A stretch of DNA of 64,000 nt. Origin: Streptomyces noursei (lineage in GTDB: Bacteria; Actinomycetota; Actinomycetes; Streptomycetales; Streptomycetaceae). Positions 9,036 through 16,476 of the stretch are shown here, piece by piece. The notes beneath the pieces were generated by a model that saw only the letters and a program-made list of their open reading frames with translations, did not search any database and had not been told where the DNA came from. The first letter of the stretch is position 1, and every line of letters starts with the position of its first letter. The stretch is from contig NZ_CP070326.1 of the NCBI RefSeq assembly GCF_016917755.1, forward strand, positions 4,526,001 through 4,590,000. The letters run 5' to 3'. The position numbers were made by a program, and so were the translations under genes.

Positions 9036-9042
9036 ATGACAG
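9028..9042. promoter_or_regulatory. Imperfect operator overlapping the tetR start codon
   Basis: CTGACGGCATGACAG keeps the left arm and one-mismatch right arm of the cluster palindrome and covers the ATG at 9036. It may be an autoregulatory site. Confidence 0.4.
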
Positions 9043-9683
9043 GACAAGTTCGAACCGTCGACGGCAGAGTTGCCGGCCGCCGCGGACAGGCGACGCGGCA
9101 AAAGCTTCTCGACTGCCTCAGTGAAATGCTCAGTTCGTCCCCCTATCGGGACGTCAAAGTCATCGATGTGGCCCGAAAAGCGGGCACTTCACCCGCGACG
9201 TTCTATCAGTACTTCCCGGATGTGGAAGGCGCGGTCCTCGAAATCGCCGAAGAGATGGCGAAAGAGGGCGCAAGCCTGACCGATCTGGTCGCCGAGCGTT
9301 CCTGGGTGGGCAAGTCCGGATGGCAGGCCGCCGAGGAACTGGTCGACGGCTTCCTCTCCTTCTGGCGCAAGCACGACGCGATCCTGCGCGTCGTCGACCT
9401 GGGCGCCGCCGAGGGCGACAAGCGGTTCTACAAGATCCGCATGAAGATCCTCAACGCGGTCACCAACTCCCTTACGGAGTCGATCCAGGAGCTCCAGACC
9501 AAGAACAAGGTCGACAAGGACGTGAGCGCGGCGGCCATGGCCGGCTCCATCGTCGCGATGCTGGCGGCGGTCGCCGGCCACCAGAAGGGCTTCCAGAGCT
9601 GGGGCGTCAAGCAGGCCGAGCTCAAGCCCAACCTGGCGCTGCTGGTGCACTTCGGCATCACCGGCAAGAAGCCCACCAAGTAG
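9036..9683 (+). CDS. TetR-family transcriptional regulator
   Basis: A 215-residue regulator. The N-terminal DNA-binding domain has the TetR signature VIDVARKAGTSPATFYQYFPD (about residues 42-62), followed by an all-helical ligand domain that would bind an effector, probably an acyl-CoA given the genes around it. No Shine-Dalgarno precedes the ATG, and a diverged copy of the cluster operator overlaps the start, suggesting a leaderless transcript under self-control. It stands alone between long non-coding stretches. It is the only TetR gene in the catabolic half of the window, which makes it the best candidate regulator of the CTGACnnnnCGTCAG sites; a regulator outside the window cannot be excluded. 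Confidence 0.92.
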   Translation: MTGQVRTVDGRVAGRRGQATRQKLLDCLSEMLSSSPYRDVKVIDVARKAGTSPATFYQYFPDVEGAVLEIAEEMAKEGASLTDLVAERSWVGKSGWQAAEELVDGFLSFWRKHDAILRVVDLGAAEGDKRFYKIRMKILNAVTNSLTESIQELQTKNKVDKDVSAAAMAGSIVAMLAAVAGHQKGFQSWGVKQAELKPNLALLVHFGITGKKPTK

Positions 9684-10003
9684 CGGGCCTCCCCGCGTCC
9701 GGCCCACGAGTCCGCGTCGGGCCGCCGCGCCACCGGGAACGCCGTACGCCCTACGGCCGCATCGCCGGTGCCGCCGAGCCGGGAGCGCTGAGCCGCAGCG
9801 TCGCGCCTCGGCCTCCACTCTGCCGCCGGGGAAGCCGGAGCTTCCCCGATGTCCCGCCGTCTCCGGGACAGTTCGCCCTCCGTCCTGTGTCCGTCCTGCC
9901 ATAGCTGTACCGCACACACAGCGGGTGCCGACCGCCCCCAGGGGCCGCGACGGCACCCGCTGCGCGTGCGCAACCGCCGGCCACCGCACCGTCAGTGCCG
10001 GTC
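9684..10003. other. Non-coding interval after tetR
   Basis: About 320 bases between two converging genes. I see no gene, clear hairpin terminator or operator in it. Confidence 0.5.
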
Positions 10004-10480
10004 CTATCGGTCCCTCCGGTCCAACCGGAACAGCCGGATCTCCCGTTCCACCCGGGCCTGATAGGCCGCGTACGGCGGCCAGAACGCAACCGCCGCCCGC
10101 CAGGCCCGTTCGCGCTCCTCCCCGGTCAACAACCGGGCCCGCACCGGAATGTCCCGACCCCGCCAACTCACCTCCGCCTCCGGGTTCTTCATCAGGTTCC
10201 CGGTCCAGGCCGGATGCCCGGGGCGGCCGAAGTTGCTGCCGATCAGCAGCCAGCCGCCGTCGTCCTGCGGCATGCAGGCCAGCGGGGTGCGCCGCGGCAG
10301 CCCGCTGCGGGCACCGGTCGCGGTCAGCACGACACCGGGCAGCATCCGGGCGCTGAGCAGCGTCCTTCCGCCGGACAGCCGGTGCACGGCACGGTCCAGC
10401 GCGGGGATGACGTGCGGCGCGACCCGTGCGAACGCCCGTGTCGAGGAGATCTTCTGCACCAGTCGTGCGCGACCGTCCAT
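10004..10480 (-). CDS. Deazaflavin-dependent nitroreductase-family protein (DDN/DUF385)
   Basis: A 158-residue split-barrel protein of the F420-dependent Ddn family. Typical motifs are VVLTATGARSG (about 51-61), PRRTPLACMPQDDGGWLLIGSNFGR and the NPEAEVSWRG strand. Family members use reduced F420 to reduce enones, quinones or nitro compounds, or may only bind F420. Its ATG overlaps the stop of the upstream acyl-CoA dehydrogenase by one base, so the two are co-translated and it belongs to the catabolic operon. A role as an enone or double-bond reductase in the pathway is possible but is inference. Confidence 0.88.
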   Translation of the reverse strand: MDGRARLVQKISSTRAFARVAPHVIPALDRAVHRLSGGRTLLSARMLPGVVLTATGARSGLPRRTPLACMPQDDGGWLLIGSNFGRPGHPAWTGNLMKNPEAEVSWRGRDIPVRARLLTGEERERAWRAAVAFWPPYAAYQARVEREIRLFRLDRRDR

Positions 10481-11832
10481 CAGGCGCCGACCGCCGCACG
10501 CACCGCCGGGCCGACGAGGGCGCCCGCATCGGCCCCGCCCCCGCCCCCGGACGCGAACAGCCCGGCCTGCTCGGCCGCCCGGGCCCGCAGCCGGTGCACC
10601 GGCCCCAGCAGCAGCTCGTCACAGGCCGCCCGTTTGAAGTAGAGGTGCGCCGCGTGCTCCCAGGTGAAGCCGATGCCGCCGTGCAGCTGCACCGCCTCGG
10701 CGGCCACCGCGCGCAGCGCCTCCAGCGCCTGCGCCAGCGCCAGCGCGCCCGCCCCGGGCTCGGGGACGGCGCGCCCGCCGCCCGCCGCCCAGGCCGCGTA
10801 GTACGCCGCCTGCACCGCCACGTACAGGTCGGCGAGCCGGTGCTGCACGGCCTGGAAGGAGCCGATCGGCCGGCCGAACTGGGTGCGCTCCTTGACGTAG
10901 CCGACCGTACGGGACAGCGCCGCGTCGGCCGCGCCGACCGCCTCGGCCGCCAGGCACGCGGCGGCCGTCGCCCCGGTGGCGGCCAGCGCCGCGGCCACCG
11001 CGTCCGTCGCGCCGTCGCCCCCCGAGGGGTCCTCGCCCAGCAACTCCGCATCCACGTCCCGGAGTTCGATGCGGGCCTGCGGCCGGGTCTCGTCCATCGC
11101 GGTCTGCCGGGTGCGCAGCAGCCCGGGCGCCTCGGCGCCGTCCGGCCCCTTGGCCCGCACGGTGAAGAGCAGGGTGCGGCTGCGCGCGAAGCCGCCGGCG
11201 TGCGCGGCGACCACCAGCACGTCCGCGGTGTGCCCGCCCAGGACCTGCTCGGCCTCCCCGTAGAGGCGCCAGCCGCCGCCGGCCCGTGGCTCGCCCGCGC
11301 CCTGCGGCGGCAGCTCCCCCGGACGCCGTCCGGGGGCACCCCCACCGTGCCCCTGTGACCACCGCGCCTGGATCCCGCCGGCCCGGCCGCCGCCGGCCCA
11401 GTTGCCGTCGTTGGGCCCGGTCAGCGCCAGTGCGGTGCCCAGTTGCCCGCCCGGCACGACGAGCGCGGCGGTCGACCGCCCGGCCGCGAGGGCGGGCAGC
11501 AGCTCGGCGCGCCGGCGCTCCCCGCCCAGCGCCAGGATCAGCGGGGCGGCGAGCACCGCGGTGCCGATCAGCGGCGCCGGGAGGACGGCGCGGCCGGTCT
11601 CCTCGCAGGCCAGGGCGAGCTCGGTGGGGTCACAGCCGGCCCCGCCGTACGCCGCGGGCAGGGCCAGGCCGGGCAGTCCGAGCTGTTCGGCGAGCTGCCG
11701 CCACAGCGCCTCGTCGTAGCCCGCCGGGGTGCGGACCGCCGCCCTGACCTCGTCCGGGCCGCAGCGCTTGTCCAGCAGTGCGCGCAGGGTGCGGCGGATC
11801 TCGTCCTGCTCCTCGGTGAACGCGGCATCCAT
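10480..11832 (-). CDS. Acyl-CoA dehydrogenase, carrying an in-frame palindromic insert
   Basis: A 450-residue FAD-dependent acyl-CoA dehydrogenase of the beta-type found in the heteromeric FadE complexes of actinobacteria. Features: N-terminal helical domain, TVGYVKERTQFGRPIGSFQAVQHRLAD (FAD/CoA region), AVQLHGGIGFTWEH and a Gly-rich C-terminus. The middle region (about residues 184-235) contains GGGAP-rich low-complexity sequence encoded by a palindromic repeat (11311-11360) also found in the gene at 36371, so the protein is longer than usual. ATG 11832 has GGGAGGAG upstream. An operator (11889-11903) lies 57 bases ahead. It is co-translated with the DDN-family gene. Confidence 0.9.
   Translation of the reverse strand: MDAAFTEEQDEIRRTLRALLDKRCGPDEVRAAVRTPAGYDEALWRQLAEQLGLPGLALPAAYGGAGCDPTELALACEETGRAVLPAPLIGTAVLAAPLILALGGERRRAELLPALAAGRSTAALVVPGGQLGTALALTGPNDGNWAGGGRAGGIQARWSQGHGGGAPGRRPGELPPQGAGEPRAGGGWRLYGEAEQVLGGHTADVLVVAAHAGGFARSRTLLFTVRAKGPDGAEAPGLLRTRQTAMDETRPQARIELRDVDAELLGEDPSGGDGATDAVAAALAATGATAAACLAAEAVGAADAALSRTVGYVKERTQFGRPIGSFQAVQHRLADLYVAVQAAYYAAWAAGGGRAVPEPGAGALALAQALEALRAVAAEAVQLHGGIGFTWEHAAHLYFKRAACDELLLGPVHRLRARAAEQAGLFASGGGGGADAGALVGPAVRAAVGA
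11311..11360 (-). repeat. Dispersed palindromic repeat, copy 1 (inside a coding gene)
   Basis: On the minus strand it shares CACAGGGGCACGG, TGGGGGTGCCCCC and GACGGC in order with copy 2 at about 37014-37058. It contains a strong stem, CCCCCGGACG paired with CGTCCGGGGG. It is read in frame inside the acyl-CoA dehydrogenase as a GGGAP-containing peptide. Confidence 0.65.
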
Positions 11833-11888
11833 CGGCGGGCTCCTCCCGGCCGTGCGGCGACACCCGTCCGCCCGGACGGGGTCCGAAT

Positions 11889-11903
11889 CTGACGGCCCGT
11901 CAT
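11889..11903. promoter_or_regulatory. Putative TetR-type operator, site 2
   Basis: CTGACGGCCCGTCAT: one mismatch in the right arm. Its centre is 64 bases upstream of the acyl-CoA dehydrogenase ATG at 11832. Confidence 0.65.
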
Positions 11904-11971
11904 AGTAGGGAGGGGGAGCGAACTTTCCTAGTGCGGAGCGCCGGGGACTCCCCCTGCCCACCCCAACGGAT

Positions 11972-11986
11972 CTGATGTACCGTCAG
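11972..11986. promoter_or_regulatory. Putative TetR-type operator, site 3
   Basis: CTGATGTACCGTCAG: ends four bases before the ATG of the Ltp gene at 11991, so it must overlap the transcription start or the very 5' end of the message. Confidence 0.7.
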
Positions 11987-11990
11987 TTTC

Positions 11991-13181
11991 ATGTCGCTGA
12001 CGTCAGGGACCCCCGCCGGACAACGCAAGGTCGCCGTCGCCGGAGTCGCACTCTCCGACTGCGGGCGGGTGGACGAGGCCACCCCGTACGCCCTGCACGC
12101 CCAGGCCGCCCGCCGGGCCCTCGTCGACTCCGGGCTCGACCGGTCGGTGATCGACGGCTTCGCCTCGGCCGGCCTCGGCACCCTCGCCCCCGTCGAGGTC
12201 GCGGAATACCTGGGACTGCGCCCCACCTGGGTGGACTCCACCGCGGTCGGCGGAGCCACCTGGGAGGTGATGGCCGCGCACGCCGCCGACGCGATCGCGG
12301 CCGGGCACGCGAACGCCGTCCTCCTGGTCTACGGCTCCACCGCCCGCGCCGACATCAAGGCCAAGCGCCGCACCGCCAACCTCTCCTTCGGCGCCCGCGG
12401 CCCGCTCCAGTTCGAAGTCCCCTACGGGCACAGCCTGATCGCCAAGTACGCCATGGCCGCGCGCCGCCATCAGCACCAGTACGGGACCACCCTGGAACAG
12501 CTGGCCCAGGTAGCCGTCCAGGCGCGCGCCAACGCGGCCGGCAACCCGGACGCCATGTACCGCGAGCCGATCACCGTGGACGAGGTGCTGTCCGGGCCGA
12601 TGATCGCCGACCCGTTCACCAAGCTGCACTGCTGCATCCGCTCCGACGGCGGCTGCGCGGTGCTGCTCGTCGCCGAGGACCACGTGCCCGACCTCGCCAA
12701 ACGCCCGGTCTGGGTGCTCGGTTCGGGGACCGCCGTCTCGCACACCACGATGTCGGAGTGGGACGACTTCACCGTCTCCCCCGCCGCCGTCTCCGGCCGG
12801 CTCGCCTTCCAGCGCGCCGGCGTCCGCCCCGCCGAGATCGACCTCGCCGAGATCTACGACGCCTTCACCTACATGACCCTGGTGACGCTGGAGGACCTGG
12901 GCTTCTGCGCCAAGGGGGAGGGCGGCTCCTTCGTCGAGCAGGGGCGGCTGCTGCGGGACGGCGAACTCCCGGTCAACACCGACGGCGGCGGACTGGCCGC
13001 CTGCCACCCCGGCATGCGGGGACTGTTCCTGCTGGTCGAGGCGGTCCGCCAACTCCGCGGCGAGGCCGGCCCGGGCCGCCAGGTCCGCAAGCCGGGCGGC
13101 GCCCTGCCGCAACTGGCCATCGCCTCCGGCACCGGCGGCTGGTTCTGCTCGTCGGGGACGGTGGTGCTGGGGGCGGGGTAG
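11991..13181 (+). CDS. Thiolase-like lipid-transfer protein, second copy
   Basis: A 396-residue thiolase-superfamily protein related to the one at 744. It has the same IYDAF...LEDLGFCAKGEGG block and VNTDGGGLAACHPG near the C-terminus; unlike the first copy it keeps the HP motif. The two proteins are diverged and probably act on different CoA esters or at different turns of chain shortening. There is no Shine-Dalgarno before ATG 11991 and the operator ends four bases upstream, so the message is probably leaderless. It has no adjacent DUF35 gene; the DUF35 at 15700 is the likely partner. It diverges from the acyl-CoA dehydrogenase at 10480. Confidence 0.88.
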   Translation: MSLTSGTPAGQRKVAVAGVALSDCGRVDEATPYALHAQAARRALVDSGLDRSVIDGFASAGLGTLAPVEVAEYLGLRPTWVDSTAVGGATWEVMAAHAADAIAAGHANAVLLVYGSTARADIKAKRRTANLSFGARGPLQFEVPYGHSLIAKYAMAARRHQHQYGTTLEQLAQVAVQARANAAGNPDAMYREPITVDEVLSGPMIADPFTKLHCCIRSDGGCAVLLVAEDHVPDLAKRPVWVLGSGTAVSHTTMSEWDDFTVSPAAVSGRLAFQRAGVRPAEIDLAEIYDAFTYMTLVTLEDLGFCAKGEGGSFVEQGRLLRDGELPVNTDGGGLAACHPGMRGLFLLVEAVRQLRGEAGPGRQVRKPGGALPQLAIASGTGGWFCSSGTVVLGAG

Positions 13182-13439
13182 CGGACCAGCGGAGCTCTAC
13201 GGACCCGCGGCCCGTCAGGCGAGGGTCGGGGCGGCTCACGTGAAGCGGGCGACGAGGAGGGCGATCCGCTGCTCCCGATGGTCGCCCCGGAGGCGGCCGT
13301 CGCGCTCTCCCACCGATTCATACGCTCGTCATAGACGCTTGTACAGTCGGGCGGGCGCCACCGGTCCAGGAGCACCAGCACCCGTGCCGCTGCCACTGCC
13401 ACTGCCACTGCCTCGAAGCGACGGCGCCTCGGTACCGGC

Positions 13440-14324
13440 ATGCGGACCGGCGCCTACGTGGACGGCGACGAAAAGCGGATCGCCGCCCTCCCGGCCGAGA
13501 TCTTCGGCGGCCGCACCGACTCGACGGTCCGGCGGCTGGCGTTCGGCCCCGAGGAGCGGTATCTGCGCCACCTCGGCGCGTACATCTCGGCGTTCTCCGT
13601 GCCGAACGCACTCGGCCTGGACCGCGAGGAGCTGTACCACGCGCTGCCCGGGAAGCTGACCTGCGTCTACCGCTCGGCCGGCGACCCCACGACCAAGGGG
13701 ATGCCGGCCTTCCGCTCCCCGCGCCTCGCCTACGACCACCGCGACACCGGCCACCAACGCGCCCTCCTGGAACGGGCGTTCGCGGGCGACGGGTGGCAGA
13801 TCCCCCGACTGCTCGAAGCGGCCCCCGAGGCCGACGACTTCCCCTTCGACGGCATGCAGCTGATCGAGATGGACCGCTGGTCCCGCGGCCGGGTGGTGCT
13901 GCTCGGCGACGCCGCGCACTGCGCCTCGCCCGCCTCGGGGCAGGGCACGGGCATGGCACTGGTCGGCGCGTACGTCCTGGCCGGGGAGCTGGCGGCGGCC
14001 GACGGCGATCCGACGGCGGCGTTCGCGCGCTACGAGGCGGAGATGCGGGGCTATGTCGCGGCGAACCACGCGCTGGCGGAGAAGTTCGCCCGGGAGACGA
14101 CCGTGACGTCCCGGTGGCAGATCCGGCTGCGGATGCTGATGCTCCGGATGCTGCCGTACATGCCCTGGAAGGACGCCGTGGCGAAGAAGATCGCCGAGGA
14201 GGTGCAGCGGGCGGCGCAGGCGATCACGCTCAAGGACTACCCGGCGCCGGCGGCGCGCGGTGCCGCCGTCCGTCCCGCCGCGACCTCCGGTCCGCGCCCC
14301 GGACCCGCGCGTACGCTGCCCGAC
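13440..14324 (+). pseudogene. FAD-dependent monooxygenase remnant, open into the next gene
   Basis: The C-terminal half of a PHBH-type aromatic hydroxylase. RVVLLGDAAHCASPASGQGTGMAL is the FAD-ribityl GD motif region, and helices follow to about 14260. The N-terminal Rossmann GxGxxG segment is missing. The first 25 residues (AYVDGDEKRIAALPAEIFGG) look like the early substrate-domain region joined directly to STVRRLAFGPEERY, which is normally about 100 residues further on, so an internal deletion as well as loss of the 5' end seems likely. It cannot bind FAD normally. The frame remains open and runs into the PNPOx gene without a stop. A CTGCCA microsatellite lies just upstream (about 13390-13415). 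Confidence 0.6.
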
Positions 14325-15101
14325 ATGCCCGATCACACGGATCACCGCACCGCCGGAAGCACCCCGGAACCCGGCATCGAAGCCGCCGGCACCGAAGCCG
14401 AGGCCGCGGACCTCGCCGGGGCCGCCGGGCCCGCCGACGCCGAGGCGCACGCCTTCCGCAAGGTGCTGCGCGGCCTGCGGGTCTGGCCGGGCGAACTGCC
14501 CTCCTTCGCCCCTGAGCAGGCACCCGCCGAGCCGCTGCCGCTCTTCCGGCAGTGGCTGCGGGAGGCCGCCGAGGCCGGCGTTCCCGAGCCGCACACCATG
14601 TCCCTGGCCACCGCGGACGCGGCCGGCGACCCGTCCGTGCGCATCGTGATGCTGCACGACGCGGACGAACGCGGCTGGCGCTTCGGCACGCACCGCGGCA
14701 GCCGCAAGGGCCGCGAGCTGGCCGCCCGACCGCGGGCCGCGCTGGTCTTCTACTGGGCGGCGGTCGGCCGTCAGGTGCGGGTCCGGGGCACGGTGACCGC
14801 CGCGGGCCCGGAGGAGAGCGCGGCCGATCTGCACCACCGCTCCACGGGCGCGCTGGCCGCCGCCCTGGTGGGCCACCAGAGCGAGGTGCTCGGCTCGGCC
14901 GCCGAACTGGCGCGCGCCGCGGACGCCGCCTGGGAGCGCGCCCGGCGCGAACCGGATGCGCCGGTCCCGAGCTGGACGCTGTACGTGCTGCGCGCCGAGG
15001 AGGTCGAGTTCTTCCAGGGCGACCCGCACCGACGCCAGCACGTACGTCTCAACTACCGCTGCACCGAGGGTGATTGGGAGCGGGAACTGCTCTGGCCGTA
15101 A
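14325..15101 (+). CDS. PNPOx-family FMN flavoprotein (PdxH-like)
   Basis: A 258-residue protein whose C-terminal 190 residues follow the pyridoxamine 5'-phosphate oxidase pattern: VRIVMLHDADERGWRFGTH, SRKGRELAARPRAALVFYW and RQVRVRGTVTAAG, ending in RLNYR...W. PdxH oxidises PNP or PMP to PLP with FMN. Whether this is PdxH or an FMN-dependent relative acting on another substrate cannot be decided by eye; the N-terminal 60 residues are Ala/Glu-rich and unrelated. ATG 14325 is chosen because TACGCT (14311-14316) lies eight bases before it, the usual layout of a leaderless Streptomyces promoter. Upstream the same frame is open back to 13440, so a longer fusion protein is possible. Confidence 0.75.
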   Translation: MPDHTDHRTAGSTPEPGIEAAGTEAEAADLAGAAGPADAEAHAFRKVLRGLRVWPGELPSFAPEQAPAEPLPLFRQWLREAAEAGVPEPHTMSLATADAAGDPSVRIVMLHDADERGWRFGTHRGSRKGRELAARPRAALVFYWAAVGRQVRVRGTVTAAGPEESAADLHHRSTGALAAALVGHQSEVLGSAAELARAADAAWERARREPDAPVPSWTLYVLRAEEVEFFQGDPHRRQHVRLNYRCTEGDWERELLWP

Positions 15102-15146
15102 AGGCGGAGGACGCACGGCCGGACGGCCATCGGCCACCGGCCATGC

Positions 15147-15635
15147 CTACAGCCGCTGGTACATGATGTGCAGCCCCACGTATCCCCGGGTGGGGTGGTG
15201 GAAGCCCTCGGGGATGGTGGTCATGATCTGGAAGCCGAGGGACCGCCAGAGGGCGACCGCGCCAGTGTTGCCCTCCACCACGGCGTTGAACTGCATCCCG
15301 CGATAGCCCTCGGCGCGCGCCCAGGCCAGCGCGTGCTCGCCCAGGGCCCGCCCGGTGCCGCGCTGGCGGTGCCGCGGGTCCACCATGAAGCTGGCACTGG
15401 CGATGTGGGCGGCGTTGCCCATCTGGTTGGGGTTCATCTTGGCCGAGCCGAGCACCGTCCCGGAGTCGTCGACGGCGACGACCGTACGGCCGGGCGGTGC
15501 GAGCATCCAGAGCGCGCGGGCCGCCGGCTCGTCGATGTCCAGAGGGTAGGAGTAGGTCTCGCCGGCCCGCACGACGGACCGGAAGAAGGGCCAGACAGCG
15601 GGCCAGTCGGCCGCGTTCGCTTCTCGGATCAACAC
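15147..15635 (-). CDS. GNAT-family N-acetyltransferase
   Basis: A 162-residue acetyl-CoA-dependent acetyltransferase. The acetyl-CoA binding motif is VDPRHRQRGTGRALGEHAL (about 84-102), followed by NAVVEGNTGAVALWRSLGF typical of the family. The GTG start at 15635 is preceded by GGGAGG. The substrate is not known; the overall pattern resembles the RimI/phosphinothricin-acetyltransferase branch. It converges on the PNPOx gene, and no operator of the local regulon lies in front of it, so it is probably not part of the pathway. Confidence 0.9.
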   Translation of the reverse strand: MLIREANAADWPAVWPFFRSVVRAGETYSYPLDIDEPAARALWMLAPPGRTVVAVDDSGTVLGSAKMNPNQMGNAAHIASASFMVDPRHRQRGTGRALGEHALAWARAEGYRGMQFNAVVEGNTGAVALWRSLGFQIMTTIPEGFHHPTRGYVGLHIMYQRL

Positions 15636-15699
15636 CGGGAGAGCCTCCCGTGCGCACGCCCCGGGCCGCCACCCTATTTATCGGCGGCGCCCGGGACCT

Positions 15700-16215
15700 T
15701 CAGACCGGCCGGAACACCGCTATCGCGTACCCGGCGCCCTCGCCGTCCACCGCCGGACCACCGCCGGCCCGCTCCGCCGACCCGGTGCGGAAGTGCACCG
15801 CGAGCGACATCCCGATCCGCAGGTCCGACTCCGCGCAGTCCGTCACCTCGGTCATCATCCGGGGCCCTTCGGCGAGTTCGACGACCGCCGCGACGTAGGG
15901 GACGCGGTCGCCGAAGGGCGGGAGGTCGTTGCGGTGCACGACGGACCAGGTGTAGAGGGTGGCGCGGCCGGTGGCCGGCTCCCAGACGACGTCCTCGCTC
16001 CAGCAGCGCGGGCAGAACTCGCGCGGATAGTGGTGCGCCGCGCCGCACCCCTCGGCCCGGCACCGGCGCAGCAGCAGCCGCCCTTCGGCCGCCGCCGCCC
16101 AGTACGGCCGGGTGAAGGCGTCCACCTCCGGCAGATCGAACCGCACCGCCGCGCGCCCCGCCGCGCCCCGGCCCCGCTCCGCGCCCCCGGCCTGCGCCGC
16201 CTCCCGCACCGCCAT
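15700..16215 (-). CDS. DUF35 Zn-ribbon/OB-fold protein, second copy
   Basis: A 171-residue DUF35 protein. The zinc ribbon CRAEGCG...CPRC lies at about 52-71, with an OB-fold carrying VPYVAAVVELAEGPRMM. It is expected to partner a thiolase-like Ltp protein and help bind its acyl-CoA. It stands alone, with a perfect operator (16250-16264) 35 bases upstream, and diverges from the acyl-CoA synthetase gene at 16477. The Ltp at 11991 lacks an adjacent partner and is the natural candidate. Confidence 0.88.
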   Translation of the reverse strand: MAVREAAQAGGAERGRGAAGRAAVRFDLPEVDAFTRPYWAAAAEGRLLLRRCRAEGCGAAHHYPREFCPRCWSEDVVWEPATGRATLYTWSVVHRNDLPPFGDRVPYVAAVVELAEGPRMMTEVTDCAESDLRIGMSLAVHFRTGSAERAGGGPAVDGEGAGYAIAVFRPV

Positions 16216-16249
16216 CCGTACGACACCCCCATCGACGCCCCGCCACTCT

Positions 16250-16264
16250 CTGACGGTACGTCAG
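16250..16264. promoter_or_regulatory. Putative TetR-type operator, site 4
   Basis: CTGACGGTACGTCAG: perfect arms extending to 6 bp (CTGACG/CGTCAG). It lies just upstream of the DUF35 gene. Confidence 0.78.
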
Positions 16265-16373
16265 TTCAGCTCATCGGCGGCGCGGGCGCAAGAGGGCGGA
16301 CGCCCCGCCCCTACGGCCCGCCGCCCGCCGCCCGCCGCCCGCCGCCGTGAAGCTTTACCGCGCACACCCATTC

Positions 16374-16388
16374 CTGACATGACGTCAG
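16374..16388. promoter_or_regulatory. Putative TetR-type operator, site 5
   Basis: CTGACATGACGTCAG: perfect 5-bp arms. It forms a tandem pair with site 6, 24 bp centre to centre, in front of the acyl-CoA synthetase at 16477. Confidence 0.72.
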
Positions 16389-16397
16389 TTCAGTAAT

Positions 16398-16412
16398 CTG
16401 ACTATGCGTCAG
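16398..16412. promoter_or_regulatory. Putative TetR-type operator, site 6
   Basis: CTGACTATGCGTCAG: perfect 5-bp arms, second of the tandem pair before the gene at 16477. Confidence 0.74.
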
Positions 16413-16476
16413 CTACTGCTGAGCGCGGTAGGGCGCGCAGTCCACGAGAGCCGTCACACAGGAGCGGGCGTCTGCG

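Noticed and set aside
13390..13415. CTGCCA triple repeat as a regulatory or mobile element
   Set aside because: Only about three units; no flanking structure. Mentioned only as local microsatellite.
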